DNA of 64,000 nucleotides from Azospirillum sp. RU38E (GCF_900188385.1 NZ_FZOI01000003.1:310001-374000); one strand, 5' to 3'. Positions 49,812 to 60,106 are shown, counted from the stretch's first letter. Translations and numbers: made by a program. Notes: a model not told the origin generated them from the sequence alone.

Positions 49812-51326
49812 TCAACCTGTTACATCTTCAACCGGGGTTGTTGAATCACCCGCCACGGCACGCGGCAATGTCAGGGCGAAGCAGGTGCCCTCCCCCAGGG
49901 TGGAGCGAACACGGATGCTGCCCCCCAGCGTCTGAGTCACCAGATTATAGACAATGTGCAGCCCCAGCCCGCTGCCGCCCTGGGCGCGATTGGTGGTAAA
50001 GAACGGGTCAAACAACCGGTCCAGATGCTGGGGCGGCACCCCTTTGCCATTATCGGCAAAGATCAGTTCCAGCTGATTGCCCGGCAGCGGCCGGGCCTGG
50101 ATGCTGATCAACCCGACCCGCCCCCCCGGAAAGGCGTGGACCAGCGCATTCAGCAGCAGGTTCGTCAGCACCTGTGACAGGGCACCGGGATAGCTGTCCA
50201 TCACCAGCCCCGGATCGCAATCCACCAGCAGCTCATGCGGTTCCTTGCGCAGGCGCGGGGCGAGACTGTGCAGAACCTCATCAATATAGGGGCCGAGCGG
50301 GAACAGGCGGCGTTCGGCACTGGCCTGATCCACCGCCACCTGTTTGAAGCTCTGCACCAGCCCGGCGGCCCGGCTGACATTGGACAGGATCAGGTCGGTA
50401 CTGTCGCGCAAGGTCTCCTGATATTCGCTCAGCCGGCTGCGGGTCAGCCTTCCTTCCGCCACCGCCTGATCCAGCCCCTGCAGGCTGTCGCGCAGATGGG
50501 TACCGGCGGTCAGGGCGATGCCCATCGGCGTGTTCAGCTCATGCGCCACACCGGCCACCAGACCGCCCAGGCTGGCCATCTTTTCCGCCTGCACCAGACT
50601 GTCCTTGGTTTCGATCAGCTGGCGATGCGCGTCCCCCAGCTCTTCCACCTGGGCCGCCAGCTGGTCGCGCTGGTCGGCGATGATGGCTTCCCGCCGGCGC
50701 AGCTCCTCATTCGCCTCCTCCAGCTGGCGATGGCGCAGAAACTCCGCCCGGCGGACAGTCGCCAGTTCGTGGGCGGTAAAGGCACCGAAAATATTGGCCA
50801 GCATATGCATGACCACGGCAATCTGGATCTGGAACGCTGTCGCCCCGGAAAAGGGCATGATCACAACGACATAGAGGATGCTGGCCGTGATCCCCCAGGC
50901 CAGCATCCAGGTCCAGCGCGTGGGCAGGAACAGATAGTTCATCAGCACCACGACAGAGATGAAGAAGGCGACGGTGACGCCCACCCCCATCACATCCACC
51001 CATAAGGGCGGCGTGGCCGTCAGCAGCCACATATAGGACAGCACCACCATGATGCAGCCATGCCGCAGATTATAGGTGGAGGGCCGCACCGGCAGCAGCA
51101 GGATGAAGATGAGAAAGGGGAAGAGGGCCAGCCGCAGCGGCAGATAGACGCCCAGCACCATGCCCTGGGGCATGTAATAAAAATCCAGCGTCATCGGCAG
51201 CAGGCGCAGCACCATCAGCGCAATCAGATTGATGCGCAGGCCCCGCACCTCGCGGGCCATAACGGAGAGGCGGAAATCCCGTTCCATCGCGGGGTCGACA
51301 AAGCGCCCCCATCTCTGCGTCGACAC
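49812..51326 (-). CDS. Membrane sensor histidine kinase, copy B of a tandem pair
   Basis: 504 residues, the same length as copy A, with the same plan: hydrophobic N-terminal segments (INLIALMVLRLLPMTLDFYY, LALFPFLIFILLLPV, VAFFISVVVLMNYLFLPTRW), coiled coil, phosphorylation site LVAGVAHELNTPMGIAL (His 262), and ATPase motifs VLTNLLLNALVHAFPGG, FADNGKGVPPQHLDRLFDPF and GGSGLGLHIVYN. The kinase parts are nearly identical while the sensor halves have diverged, so the two probably answer different cues but could share a response regulator encoded elsewhere (inference). 142 nt separate the two genes. Confidence 0.93.
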   Translation of the reverse strand: MSTQRWGRFVDPAMERDFRLSVMAREVRGLRINLIALMVLRLLPMTLDFYYMPQGMVLGVYLPLRLALFPFLIFILLLPVRPSTYNLRHGCIMVVLSYMWLLTATPPLWVDVMGVGVTVAFFISVVVLMNYLFLPTRWTWMLAWGITASILYVVVIMPFSGATAFQIQIAVVMHMLANIFGAFTAHELATVRRAEFLRHRQLEEANEELRRREAIIADQRDQLAAQVEELGDAHRQLIETKDSLVQAEKMASLGGLVAGVAHELNTPMGIALTAGTHLRDSLQGLDQAVAEGRLTRSRLSEYQETLRDSTDLILSNVSRAAGLVQSFKQVAVDQASAERRLFPLGPYIDEVLHSLAPRLRKEPHELLVDCDPGLVMDSYPGALSQVLTNLLLNALVHAFPGGRVGLISIQARPLPGNQLELIFADNGKGVPPQHLDRLFDPFFTTNRAQGGSGLGLHIVYNLVTQTLGGSIRVRSTLGEGTCFALTLPRAVAGDSTTPVEDVTG

Positions 51327-51367
51327 CGGCGCCCACCTCCCAGACCTAAGCTGCCTTTATTCTATGC

Positions 51368-51419
51368 AAAGATGGCGGGCACGGCAATGGCATCACAACC
51401 ATTGACGGTGCCCGCCATC
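51368..51419 (-). terminator. Long hairpin after gshA
   Basis: A perfect 12-bp stem (GATGGCGGGCAC at 51371-51382 with 51408-51419) encloses a second 6-bp stem CAATGG / CCATTG. On the minus strand it is followed by TTT only, so termination may be partial. It lies between gshA and the kinase pair. Confidence 0.55.
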
Positions 51420-51435
51420 ATTACAACAACCAGGG

Positions 51436-52803
51436 TCAATAGGCGTAGGCGTCGTACAACGGATCGACGGAATGCGCCCACTCCGTCTCGTACCGTTCCA
51501 GCAGCTCCGCTGCCAGGGTGCGGCCGGTTTCAGCGATGGCGACCAGCGGTTCGATGAAATGGCTTTCATCATCGCCCATGCCGGCGGTGCGGGCGCGGTT
51601 GCGCAAGCCCTCCCGCGCGATCTCCACCACCTGGCGGGCCACGGGCCGCAGCGTGCCGCCCTGGAAGGGGGTATCCAGGCCCAGACGCGGCACATCACGC
51701 CGCAGGCCCGCACGATCTTCGTGACTCCACCCCTTCACCAGATCCCAGGCGGCATCCAGCGCGGTACTGTCATACAGCAAGCCCACCCACAGCGCCGGCA
51801 GGGCACAGAGCCGGCCCCAGGGGCCGGCATCGGCCCCGCGCATTTCCAGATATTTCTTCAGCCGCACTTCCGGGAACATGGTGGTCATATGGTCCGACCA
51901 GTCCGTCATCAGCGGCAATTCGCCCGGCAGGATGGACAGGCGGCCATCCAGGAAATCGCGGAAGGACAGGCCGGACGCATCTAGATACTGCCCATCGCGG
52001 TAGGCAAAATACATCGGCACATCCAACGCATAATCCACATAGCGCTCGAACCCGAATCCATCCTCGAACACGAAAGGCAGGTCGCCGGTGCGGTCGGGGT
52101 CGGTGTCGGTCCAGATATGCGAACGGAAGGACTGGAAGCCGTTGGGCTTGCCCTCCGTAAAGGGGCTGGCGGCGAACAGGGCCGTGGCGATGGGCTGCAA
52201 GGCCAGCGACACGCGGAACTTCTTCACCATGTCCGCTTCGGAGGCGAAATCCAGGTTCACCTGCACCGTGCAGGTGCGGGTCATCATGTCCAGGCCCAAG
52301 CCGCCGCGCTTGGGCATATATTCGCGCATGATCTTGTAGCGGCCCTTGGGCATCCAGGGGATGTCAGCCCGCTTCCATTTCGGGTTGAAGCCCAGCCCCA
52401 GCATCCCGAAACCCAGGTCGCGCCCGATGGCGCGCACCTCGGCCAGATGCTGGCCCACCTCCGCACAGGTTTCATGGATGGTGTGCAGCGGCGCGCCCGA
52501 CAGCTCGAACTGTCCGCCCGGTTCCAGGCTGATATTGGCCATGCCCTTGGTCAGCGCGATGGTGTTTTCCCCCTCGCGCACCGGTTCCCAGCCGAATCGG
52601 CGCTCAAACTCGCCCAGAATGGCGCCGATGCCGCCCGCCCCCGCATAAGGGACTGGGGACTTGTCATCCAGCCGGAAGACAAATTTCTCATGCTCCGTCC
52701 CGATGCGCCAATCGACAGCGGGTTTGCAGCCGCTTTCCAGATATTCGACCAGTTGCCGGCGGTCGGTGATGGGCGCGCCGCGTGAAGACGGGGGTGCGGA
52801 CAT
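51436..52803 (-). CDS. gshA: Glutamate-cysteine ligase, plant/alphaproteobacterial type
   Basis: 455 residues. Motifs of the GCS2-type ligase include VDWRIGTEHEKFVFRLDD, NISLEPGGQFELSGAPLHTI, HETCAEVGQHLAEVRAIGRD, PKRGGLGLDMMTRTCTVQVN and PYAGAGGIGAILGEF. It joins glutamate and cysteine, the first step of glutathione synthesis. Glutathione consumers in the window include the GST. Downstream on the same strand as rsmE (78 nt apart), a conserved order in this class. Confidence 0.97.
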   Translation of the reverse strand: MSAPPSSRGAPITDRRQLVEYLESGCKPAVDWRIGTEHEKFVFRLDDKSPVPYAGAGGIGAILGEFERRFGWEPVREGENTIALTKGMANISLEPGGQFELSGAPLHTIHETCAEVGQHLAEVRAIGRDLGFGMLGLGFNPKWKRADIPWMPKGRYKIMREYMPKRGGLGLDMMTRTCTVQVNLDFASEADMVKKFRVSLALQPIATALFAASPFTEGKPNGFQSFRSHIWTDTDPDRTGDLPFVFEDGFGFERYVDYALDVPMYFAYRDGQYLDASGLSFRDFLDGRLSILPGELPLMTDWSDHMTTMFPEVRLKKYLEMRGADAGPWGRLCALPALWVGLLYDSTALDAAWDLVKGWSHEDRAGLRRDVPRLGLDTPFQGGTLRPVARQVVEIAREGLRNRARTAGMGDDESHFIEPLVAIAETGRTLAAELLERYETEWAHSVDPLYDAYAY

Positions 52804-52881
52804 GAATGAATATCCTTAAGGGCAAAGACGAAGACCAGAAACAACGCCACGAACAGGGGCTGGGAAGCCCCTGCAGAAAAC

Positions 52882-53667
52882 TCAAGCCCGGTTGGGCGGG
52901 CGGGCATCCTGTCCGCCCTGCTGCCAGTCACCGGCCACCGCCTGCCAGGCGGAAAGCACGGCAAAGGCCGCCGTATCGGCGCGCAGAATACGCGGACCCA
53001 GGCCAATCGGCACCACAAAAGCCATGCGGTGCAGCAGCGCCAGTTCCGTCGGATCGAAGCCCCCCTCCGGTCCCACCAGGAATGCGGCGGGCAGGGTGGC
53101 CTGCGCTGTGATGGCGGTCACCAGCGGTTGCGCCGCCCCGCTTTCCGCCGCCAGATAGAGGCGGCGGCCTTCGTCCCAGCCGGACAGCAGCTTTGCCAGT
53201 TCCACCGGCTCCGCCACATCGGGCACGGTCAGCCGTTCGCATTGTTCGGCAGCTTCCACCGCGTTGGCGCGCAGCCGCTCCAGATTGACACGGCCGACAT
53301 CGCCCCGGCGGGTGAAGACGGGGATCAGCCGGGAAACGCCCAGTTCCACCGCCTTTTCCACCACATATTCCGTGCGACCGCCCTTCAGCGGCGCAAAGGC
53401 CAGCCAGGGGCCGCCGGCAGGGTCAGACGGGGCCGGCCTTGTCTGGCGTTCCACCGTCAGCGTACCGGCGGATTTGCCCAGCGTCTCAATCCGGGCCAGA
53501 AATTCGCCATCCCGCCCGTTGAAGGCCAACACCCCATCCCCCGGCCCCTGGCGCAGCACCGCGCGCAGATAATGCGCCCGCCCCCCATCCAGCGGGGCCG
53601 ACGCACCCGCCGACAGCGGCGCATCGATGAACAGGCGGGTACGGGGCAGCGGCTGGTCCTGGGTCAT
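52882..53667 (-). CDS. rsmE: 16S rRNA (uracil(1498)-N3)-methyltransferase
   Basis: 261 residues from the ATG at 53667; a longer in-frame reading upstream is not conserved in pattern. An N-terminal PUA-like region (RAHYLRAVLRQGPGDGVLAF) precedes a SPOUT knot domain: LAFAPLKGGRTEYVVEKAVE, LGVSRLIPVFTRRGDVGR, AAFLVGPEGGFDPTELALL and PIGLGPRILRADTAAFAVLS. It methylates U1498 of 16S rRNA. It is divergent from ubiA, the usual alphaproteobacterial neighbourhood. Confidence 0.96.
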   Translation of the reverse strand: MTQDQPLPRTRLFIDAPLSAGASAPLDGGRAHYLRAVLRQGPGDGVLAFNGRDGEFLARIETLGKSAGTLTVERQTRPAPSDPAGGPWLAFAPLKGGRTEYVVEKAVELGVSRLIPVFTRRGDVGRVNLERLRANAVEAAEQCERLTVPDVAEPVELAKLLSGWDEGRRLYLAAESGAAQPLVTAITAQATLPAAFLVGPEGGFDPTELALLHRMAFVVPIGLGPRILRADTAAFAVLSAWQAVAGDWQQGGQDARPPNRA

Positions 53668-53827
53668 GGGCACCGGGCAGGTGGGGAAATCCGGCTGACA
53701 GAGATAGACCGCCCGCCCCCACCACACCAGCCCCGGCGACAAATGCCACCAATTCGGTTAACGCCGGTTCCGGCAAACGGTTGCACCTTTGCCTCTGCGG
53801 CGCATCGGGGGTAGGATGCGCGCCATC

Positions 53828-54877
53828 ATGACCGATATTCCGCGCCAGACTGGCGGCCATACCGATATTCGCAGGGGGGACTGGATCGACCGGCTGTTGC
53901 CGGCGACCTTGCGCCCCTATGCCCGGCTGGCCCGGCTGGACCGGCCCATCGGCACCTGGCTGCTGCTGCTGCCCTGCTGGTGGTCCATCGCCCTGGCCGC
54001 CCCCGCCGGTTCCTGGCCGGATTTCTGGCTGATGGCCCTGTTCGGGATCGGTGCCGTGGTGATGCGCGGGGCCGGCTGCACCATCAATGATATCATCGAC
54101 CATAAGCTGGATGCCCAGGTGGAGCGCACCCGCGTGCGCCCCATCCCCAGCGGTCAGGTCAGCCTGTTGCAGGCCTTCCTGTTCTTGGGCGCGCAATGCC
54201 TGGTCGGGCTGCTGATCCTGGTGCAACTGAACCTGTTCTCCATCCTGCTGGGGGCGGCCTCGCTGATCCTGGTCGGCCTCTACCCGTTGATGAAGCGGGT
54301 GACATGGTGGCCGCAGGCGTTTCTGGGCCTGACCTTCAACTGGGGCGCCCTGCTGGGCTGGGCCGCCGTGCGGGGCAGCATCGATTGGCCGGCCCTGTTG
54401 CTTTATGCTGGTGGCATCCTCTGGACGCTGGGCTATGACACGGTTTATGCCCACCAGGACCGGCGGGATGATGAACAGGTCGGCATCAAATCCACCGCCC
54501 GCCTGTTCGCCGCCGATTCGCGGCGCTGGGTGGGGGGCTTCTATGCCGGGGCCTTTTGCCTGTGGGTGCTGGCGCTGACGCCGTTGACCATGGGCTGGAC
54601 CGTGCTGGTGCCGCTGGCCGCCACGGCCGGGCTGATGCTGGTGCAGGTGCGTGGGTGGGAGATGGATGACCCGGCGGACAGCCTGTCCACCTTCCGCGCC
54701 GCCCGTTTCACCGGCTGGACCCTGCTGATCGCCATCATGGCCGGTATCGCCGCCATGCCGCCCGGCAGCCATGGCGGTGGCGGCAGTGGCGGGATACAGT
54801 TCAACAGCCTGCCCAAGCCCCAGATGCAGCACCAGATGCTGAGATTGGCCGATTTTGCGCCCGATAACCGCCGCTGA
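53828..54877 (+). CDS. ubiA: 4-hydroxybenzoate octaprenyltransferase
   Basis: 349 residues (or 353 from the ATG at 53816). About eight membrane helices. The two prenyl-diphosphate/magnesium motifs are [20 protein letters not shown] (NDxxD) and [20 protein letters not shown] (second Asp-rich motif). The enzyme attaches the polyprenyl tail to 4-hydroxybenzoate in ubiquinone synthesis. The C-terminal 50 residues after the last helix (glycine-rich GGGGSGG, then a Gln/Met-rich tail) are longer than in typical UbiA. It overlaps the next gene by 23 nt. Confidence 0.95.
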   Translation: MTDIPRQTGGHTDIRRGDWIDRLLPATLRPYARLARLDRPIGTWLLLLPCWWSIALAAPAGSWPDFWLMALFGIGAVVMRGAGCTINDIIDHKLDAQVERTRVRPIPSGQVSLLQAFLFLGAQCLVGLLILVQLNLFSILLGAASLILVGLYPLMKRVTWWPQAFLGLTFNWGALLGWAAVRGSIDWPALLLYAGGILWTLGYDTVYAHQDRRDDEQVGIKSTARLFAADSRRWVGGFYAGAFCLWVLALTPLTMGWTVLVPLAATAGLMLVQVRGWEMDDPADSLSTFRAARFTGWTLLIAIMAGIAAMPPGSHGGGGSGGIQFNSLPKPQMQHQMLRLADFAPDNRR

Positions 54878-55520
54878 GCGTACTGATTTCATCCGTTCCC
54901 ATACGGCCCTGGCCCCTGTCGGCCCCCTGCTCCCCGATATCAGCCTGTATCAGGCAACCGAAATCACCCCCATCTGGCAGGCCACGGAAGATTGGCTGGA
55001 ACGCCAGGGCGTGCCCCCGCCCTTCTGGGCCTTTCCCTGGGCCGGGGGGCAGGCCGTGGCGCGGTTGATCCTGGACCAGCCCGATCTGGTGGCCGGTCGC
55101 CATGTGCTGGATTTCGCCGCCGGCAGCGGCCTGATCGCCATCGCCGCCCTGCAGGCGGGTGCCGCCGCCGTCCGCGCGGTGGAGATCGACCCGTTCGCCG
55201 TGGAGGCGACATATCTGAATGCAGCGGCCAATGGCGTGACGGTGACGGCGGATGTCGCCAACATTATCGGCCAGGATTTGCCCGGCATCGATATCGTGCT
55301 GGCCGGCGATATCTGTTACGAGCGCCCTTTTGCCGAAGCAGCACTTGGCTGGCTGCGCCGGCTGGCCGCCGGCGGCACCCTGGTGCTGCTGGGCGATCCG
55401 GGCCGCGCCTATCTGCCCGCCCAGGGGCTGGAAAAGATGGCCAGCTACGCCGTGCCGACGACGCGGGAGTTGGAGGACCGGGAGGTCCGTGTCACCGATG
55501 TCTGGCGGGTGCCGGGCTGA
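54855..55520 (+). CDS. Class I SAM-dependent methyltransferase (ETFB-lysine/L11-type)
   Basis: 221 residues from a TTG start within the ubiA end. A Rossmann methyltransferase: [20 protein letters not shown], motif [55 protein letters not shown] and [20 protein letters not shown]. The [11 protein letters not shown] segment before motif I is typical of the nicotinamide N-methyltransferase-like/ETFBKMT group, which methylates protein lysines such as electron-transfer flavoprotein beta. The target here is not proven. Confidence 0.88.
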   Translation: MRPITAAERTDFIRSHTALAPVGPLLPDISLYQATEITPIWQATEDWLERQGVPPPFWAFPWAGGQAVARLILDQPDLVAGRHVLDFAAGSGLIAIAALQAGAAAVRAVEIDPFAVEATYLNAAANGVTVTADVANIIGQDLPGIDIVLAGDICYERPFAEAALGWLRRLAAGGTLVLLGDPGRAYLPAQGLEKMASYAVPTTRELEDREVRVTDVWRVPG

Positions 55521-55591
55521 CAGGGATTGCGGCAGGCAAGGCCGGGGCGGTAAAAGCCAGAGAGCACCACCCCCAAACGGACCTGCCGCCG

Positions 55592-56455
55592 ATGTCCTTC
55601 CTGACCCAAGCCCAGATCGATGCCTATCACCGCGATGGTTTCCTGCTGCTGGAAGGTTTTGCCGATCCGGCGGACTGCCGGGCGCTGATGGATCAGGCGG
55701 GGCGGCTGGTGGCGGGGTTCGACGCGGCAGCCCATGCCTCGGTCTTCTCCACCGTCAACCAGCAGAAGACCAGCGACGATTATTTCCTGTCGTCCGGTGA
55801 TCAAATCCGCTTCTTCTTTGAGGAGGAGGCGTTTGACGCGGCCGGGCATCTGCGCCAGGAAAAATCCCTGTCGATCAACAAGATCGGCCATGCCCTGCAT
55901 GACCGCGACCCGGTGTTCAGCCAGTTTTCCCGCGACCCGCGTCTGGCTTCCATTACGGCCGATATCGGCATGGCCCGGCCGCTGCTGATGCAGTCCATGT
56001 ATATTTTCAAGCAGCCCCATATCGGTGGGGAGGTGGTGTGCCACCAGGACAGCACCTTCCTTTATACCGAACCGATGAGCGTGGTGGGCCTGTGGTTCGC
56101 GGTGCAGGATGCCACGCTGGAAAATGGCTGCATGTGGGCGCTGCCCGGCGGGCACCGGGACGGGCTGAAAAAGCGTTTCTCCCGCGATGGCCAGGGTGGC
56201 GTGCGCATGGATGTGCTGGATGCCAGCCCCTGGCCCGACTGTACGGCGGACAATGGCTATGTGCCGCTGCCGGCCAAACAGGGCACACTGATCCTGCTGC
56301 ATGGCTTGCTGCCGCACCTGTCCGGCCCCAACCGCTCCCCGCATTCCCGCCATGCCTATACGATCCATGTCGTGGATGGCGCCTGCGACTACCCGGCCAG
56401 CAACTGGCTGCAGCGGTCGGCGGATGATCCGGCGCGGGGCTTTGCCATCTCCTAA
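55592..56455 (+). CDS. Phytanoyl-CoA dioxygenase-family (PHYHD1-like) oxygenase
   Basis: 287 residues; the ATG at 55592 gives the normal N-terminus (FLTQAQIDAYHRDGFLLLEG). The iron(II) site is VCHQDSTFLYTEPMSVVGLW (HxD), with the distal histidine and 2-oxoglutarate-binding arginine in HLSGPNRSPHSRHAYTIHVV. Other conserved stretches are INKIGHALHDRDPVFSQFSR and GCMWALPGGHRDGL. Similar proteins hydroxylate branched acyl-CoA or unknown small molecules. It follows the methyltransferase by 71 nt and converges on the GNAT gene with a 4-nt overlap. Confidence 0.92.
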   Translation: MSFLTQAQIDAYHRDGFLLLEGFADPADCRALMDQAGRLVAGFDAAAHASVFSTVNQQKTSDDYFLSSGDQIRFFFEEEAFDAAGHLRQEKSLSINKIGHALHDRDPVFSQFSRDPRLASITADIGMARPLLMQSMYIFKQPHIGGEVVCHQDSTFLYTEPMSVVGLWFAVQDATLENGCMWALPGGHRDGLKKRFSRDGQGGVRMDVLDASPWPDCTADNGYVPLPAKQGTLILLHGLLPHLSGPNRSPHSRHAYTIHVVDGACDYPASNWLQRSADDPARGFAIS

Positions 56456-56955
56456 GCGTCGGTCAGCGGCTGGAACATCACCAGCGCATCAACATAGCCC
56501 AGGCGGGGATGCTGGAAGACCAGCGGCAGACGCCCGACAATGGTAAAGCCCAGCGCCTGCCACAGGGCGACCGCGCGGGTGTTGCTGCTGACCACAAAAT
56601 TGAACTGCATCCCGCGATAACCGCGCTGTCTGGCATGGTCCAGGGAATGCAGACACATGGCCCTGGCCACCCCGCGCCCGGTGGCCGCCGCAGCGGTCAT
56701 GTAGCCGCAATTGCAGATATGGCGCCCGCCGCCGGCCTGGTTGGGACGGATGAAATAGGTGCCCACCACCTGCCCATCCGGCGCCACGGCAACAAACGTT
56801 TCCTTATCCGGCCCCAGCCAATAGGCCAGCGCGTCGCCCTCCCCCATCTCCGGGTCCAGCGCATAGGTCTCCCCGGCCCGTATGGTCGGGCCGATAATGT
56901 GCCAGATGGCAGGGGCGTCGGCGGTGGTGGCGGGGCGGATGGTCAGGTCGGTCAT
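56452..56955 (-). CDS. GNAT-family N-acetyltransferase
   Basis: 167 residues from the ATG at 56955. GNAT fold: LTIRPATTADAPAIWHIIGP, FVAVAPDGQVVGTYFIRPNQ, and the acetyl-CoA loop AAAATGRGVARAMCLHSLDH, then FNFVVSSNTRAVALWQALGF and GYVDALVMFQPLTD. The glycine loop is GRGVAR. It acetylates an unknown amine; some relatives confer resistance to toxic amino-acid analogues. The gene is monocistronic in appearance and ends 4 nt inside the convergent oxygenase gene. Confidence 0.92.
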   Translation of the reverse strand: MTDLTIRPATTADAPAIWHIIGPTIRAGETYALDPEMGEGDALAYWLGPDKETFVAVAPDGQVVGTYFIRPNQAGGGRHICNCGYMTAAAATGRGVARAMCLHSLDHARQRGYRGMQFNFVVSSNTRAVALWQALGFTIVGRLPLVFQHPRLGYVDALVMFQPLTDA

Positions 56956-56981
56956 CAATTTCCGTTCCCATATGGCTAAAA

Positions 56982-57010
56982 GAAAAGCCCGCCGGGTTCC
57001 CCCGGCGGGC
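56982..57010 (-). terminator. Rho-independent terminator of clpSA
   Basis: Perfect 10-bp stem GCCCGCCGGG / CCCGGCGGGC with a 4-nt loop, followed on the minus strand by GCTTTTCTTTT-like T-rich sequence. It lies about 30 nt beyond the clpA stop. Confidence 0.75.
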
Positions 57011-57042
57011 TTCTATGCATCAGGTTGGAAACCGCTGGATCA

Positions 57043-59346
57043 TCAATCCACCAGTTCTTCCACCTTGTCCTCCTGCTTGCCGCCCTTAGGCTCGGCATAG
57101 TCGAAGGACAGGCCCTTGCCTTCTTTGTTCAGCACCACCCGCACGGCCCCGCCCTTGGACAGGCGGCCGAACAACAGTTCCTCCGCCAGCGGCTTCTTCA
57201 CATGCTCCTGGATGGTGCGGGCCAGCGGACGGGCCCCCATCACCGGATCATAGCCTTCCTTGGCCAGCCATTCGCGGGCATCGTCCGACAGGTCGATGGT
57301 CACGCCACGGTCGGAAAGCTGGGCCTCCAGCTCCATGATGAACTTGTCCACCACCCGGGTCACCGTCTCCGGCCCCAGATTGCTGAAGGGGATGATCGCA
57401 TCCAGGCGGTTGCGGAATTCCGGCGAGAACGCCTTGTTGATCGCTTCCTTATCCTCACCCACCCGCGCTTCCCGGCCGAAACCGATGGCGGGTTTGGCCA
57501 TGTCGGCAGCGCCGGCATTGGTGGTCATGATCAGGATGACGTTGCGGAAATCGACAATCTTGCCGTTATGGTCCGTCAGCTTGCCATGATCCATGACCTG
57601 CAGAAGGATATTATACAGGTCAGGATGCGCCTTCTCGATCTCATCCAGCAGCAGCACGCAATGCGGATGCTGGTCGATGGCGTCGGTCAGCAGGCCGCCC
57701 TGATCGAAACCGACATAGCCCGGCGGGGCACCGATCAGCCGGCTGATCGTGTGGCGCTCCATATATTCGGACATGTCGAAGCGGACCAGCTCAATCCCCA
57801 GCGTGCGGGAAAGCTGCTTGGCCACCTCCGTCTTGCCGACGCCGGTGGGGCCGGAGAACAGGTAATTGCCAATCGGCTTTTCCGCATCGCGCAGGCCGGC
57901 CCGGGCCAGCTTGATGGCCGAGACCAGCGCCTCGATGGCCGGGTTCTGCCCGAAAACCATGGTCTTCAGGTCACGTTCCAGGTTCAGCAGCGTCTCCTTA
58001 TCGTCGCGGCTGATGGATTTGGGCGGGATGCGGGCGATCTTGGCCACCACCGCTTCCACATCCTTCTGGGTGATGGTCTTCTTGCGCCGGCTTTCCGGGA
58101 TCAGCGCCTGGGCGGCCCCCACCTCATCGATCACATCGATGGCTTTGTCGGGCAGCTTGCGATCACCGATATATTTGGCCGACAGCTCCACCGCCGAGCG
58201 GATGGCATCCTTGGTGTAGCGGATCTTGTGGTACGACTCGTAATAGGTCTTGATCCCTTCCAGGATCTTGATCGCATCCTCGATCGACGGCTCATTGACG
58301 TCGATCTTCTGGAAGCGCCGCACCAGCGCGCGGTCCTTCTCAAAATAGGAGCGATATTCCTTGTAGGTGGTGCTGCCGATACAGCGCAGCGCGCCCGACG
58401 CCAAAGCCGGCTTCAGCAGGTTGCTGGCATCCATCGCCCCGCCGCTGGTGGCGCCGGCGCCGATGACGGTGTGGATTTCATCGATGAACAGGATGGAACC
58501 TTCCAACGCCTCCAGCTCCGAGACGACGGCCTTCAACCGTTCCTCGAAATCACCGCGATAGCGGGTGCCGGCCAGCAGGGAGCCCATGTCCAGCCCGAAG
58601 ATGACGGCATTTTTCAGCACGTCGGGCACTTCGCCATGGACGATGCGGCGGGCCAGCCCTTCGGCGATGGCCGTCTTGCCGACGCCGGGATCGCCGACAT
58701 AGAGCGGGTTGTTCTTGGAGCGGCGGCAGAGGATCTGGATCGTCCGCTCCACCTCCTGCTCCCGGCCGATCAGCGGGTCGATCTTGCCACCGGCGGCTTT
58801 CTTGTTGAGGTTGACGCAATAGGCTTCAAGCGCTTCAGTGCCTTTCTTCACGACCTTCTCCGCCTGGGCGTCATCGTCGGCGCCGGAAACGCGCTTGGTC
58901 TCTGCGCGTCCAGGGGCTTTGGCGATGCCGTGAGAGATGTAATTGACCGCGTCGAAGCGCGTCATTTCCTGCTCCTGCAGGAAATAGACGGCATGGCTCT
59001 CGCGCTCGGAGAACAGGGCGACCAGCACATTGGCGCCCGTCACTTCCTCCCGGCCGGAGCTTTGTACATGAATGGCAGCGCGTTGCAGCACGCGCTGGAA
59101 GCCGGCGGTGGGTTTGGCATCCTCCGACCGGCTGGTGACAAGGTTCGATAGCTCGCTGTCGAGATATTCGATCAGTTCGGCGCGCAGCTTGGCGATTTCC
59201 ACGCCGCAGGCCCGAAGGACGGCCAATGCGTCCTGATCCTCGGTCAGCGCCAGAAGAAGATGCTCCAGGGTTGCGTACTCGTGACGCCGCTGGTTGGCGT
59301 TGCCGAGAGCCCGGTGCAGCGTCTGTTCGAGATTACGCGACAGCAT
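57043..59346 (-). CDS. clpA: ATP-dependent Clp protease ATP-binding subunit ClpA
   Basis: 767 residues. A double Clp_N domain ([20 protein letters not shown]) is followed by AAA1 with Walker [21 protein letters not shown] and Walker [19 protein letters not shown], and by AAA2 with Walker [19 protein letters not shown] and [12 protein letters not shown]. ClpA unfolds proteins for ClpP, including N-degron and SsrA-tagged substrates. The gene is 6 nt downstream of clpS, which supplies adaptor function. The C-terminal tail ends [13 protein letters not shown]. Confidence 0.98.
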   Translation of the reverse strand: MLSRNLEQTLHRALGNANQRRHEYATLEHLLLALTEDQDALAVLRACGVEIAKLRAELIEYLDSELSNLVTSRSEDAKPTAGFQRVLQRAAIHVQSSGREEVTGANVLVALFSERESHAVYFLQEQEMTRFDAVNYISHGIAKAPGRAETKRVSGADDDAQAEKVVKKGTEALEAYCVNLNKKAAGGKIDPLIGREQEVERTIQILCRRSKNNPLYVGDPGVGKTAIAEGLARRIVHGEVPDVLKNAVIFGLDMGSLLAGTRYRGDFEERLKAVVSELEALEGSILFIDEIHTVIGAGATSGGAMDASNLLKPALASGALRCIGSTTYKEYRSYFEKDRALVRRFQKIDVNEPSIEDAIKILEGIKTYYESYHKIRYTKDAIRSAVELSAKYIGDRKLPDKAIDVIDEVGAAQALIPESRRKKTITQKDVEAVVAKIARIPPKSISRDDKETLLNLERDLKTMVFGQNPAIEALVSAIKLARAGLRDAEKPIGNYLFSGPTGVGKTEVAKQLSRTLGIELVRFDMSEYMERHTISRLIGAPPGYVGFDQGGLLTDAIDQHPHCVLLLDEIEKAHPDLYNILLQVMDHGKLTDHNGKIVDFRNVILIMTTNAGAADMAKPAIGFGREARVGEDKEAINKAFSPEFRNRLDAIIPFSNLGPETVTRVVDKFIMELEAQLSDRGVTIDLSDDAREWLAKEGYDPVMGARPLARTIQEHVKKPLAEELLFGRLSKGGAVRVVLNKEGKGLSFDYAEPKGGKQEDKVEELVD

Positions 59347-59352
59347 GAGGCG

Positions 59353-59679
59353 CTAATCCTTCTCCAGTGTACATTGCAGAGGATGCTGGTGCTGGCGGGC
59401 GAAATCCATGACCTGCGTCACTTTGGTTTCCGCCACCTCATAGGTGAACACACCACAGACGCCGACGCCACGGCGATGAACCTGCAACATGATCCGCGTC
59501 GCCTCGTCCCGGTTCTTGTTGAAGAACCGTTCCAGCACGTCGACCACAAACTCCATGGGAGTGTAGTCGTCGTTCAGCATCAACACCTTGTACATCGAGG
59601 GTTTTTTCGTCTTGGGCTTGGCCTTTACGACCACGCCCGTCACGGTCCCCTCATTCCCGTGCTTGTCATGATCAGCCAT
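59353..59679 (-). CDS. clpS: Clp protease adaptor ClpS
   Basis: 108 residues from the ATG at 59679; TTG codons four codons upstream are alternatives. The adaptor core is [40 protein letters not shown] and [19 protein letters not shown], with the N-degron pocket residues of ClpS. It delivers N-end-rule substrates to ClpA, encoded just downstream. The flexible N-terminus is Lys-rich ([13 protein letters not shown]). Confidence 0.96.
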   Translation of the reverse strand: MADHDKHGNEGTVTGVVVKAKPKTKKPSMYKVLMLNDDYTPMEFVVDVLERFFNKNRDEATRIMLQVHRRGVGVCGVFTYEVAETKVTQVMDFARQHQHPLQCTLEKD

Positions 59680-59869
59680 GATGCTCAACAATCACTTAAA
59701 ATCCCCGGGTATCCTGAAGGATCATATGAAATGAACCGGCCCGGTTGGAAGGGCTGAATCGCAGCTCTGACACTCCTTTCGCCGATTCTTTTTCCCCTTG
59801 AAATGCTCCGGCGCGACACCAGTGCCGGATAAACACCCGGCAACCCCATTTGGCCGCTGGCATTAAGGC

Positions 59870-59905
59870 AAAAAAACGGCCCGGCGACGGGGGTGTCGCC
59901 GGGCC
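59870..59905 (-). terminator. Rho-independent terminator of the degP-like gene
   Basis: Perfect 11-bp stem GGCCCGGCGAC / GTCGCCGGGCC with a 6-nt loop, followed on the minus strand by seven T. It lies 200 nt past the protease stop, with hairpin-element copy 3 in between, so that element is transcribed. The bases 59692-59869 on its other side should hold the clpS promoter; I assign none. Confidence 0.85.
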
Positions 59906-59937
59906 TGTCCCAGAATGCGGGAAGAACTATCCCGCAA

Positions 59938-60106
59938 TTATACCAATCTCCCTTGATCGTGACTGATTCAGGGAGATCTTGTGTCCCCTCATGCGCCGGG
60001 CGGCGGCATCCGCCGCCTTGGCTTACGCGGGCACGAGCCCGCAGGCCGGCGGTCGCCGGCCTCCAACCCGCCGAAAGGTCAACCTTTCGGCGGGTTGGTA
60101 TTATTT
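59938..60106 (-). repeat. Dispersed multi-hairpin element, copy 3 (complete, opposite orientation)
   Basis: On the minus strand it starts AATAATACCAACCCGCC, with the TAA of the protease gene included in this end. It continues with hairpin A (15-bp perfect stem), B (GGCCGGC-GACC-GCCGGCC), C (CGGGC/GCCCG), linker TAAGCCAAG, D (GGCGGC-GGAT-GCCGCC) and E (ATCTCCCT...AGGGAGAT), and ends TTGGTATAATT. Both ends thus carry ATACCAA facing inward. An extra 7-bp hairpin (59916-59936) lies beyond. Confidence 0.9.

Noticed and set aside
57025-59151. 708-residue plus-strand frame opposite clpA
   Set aside because: Shadow of clpA, which has both AAA modules intact; no signal or fold.
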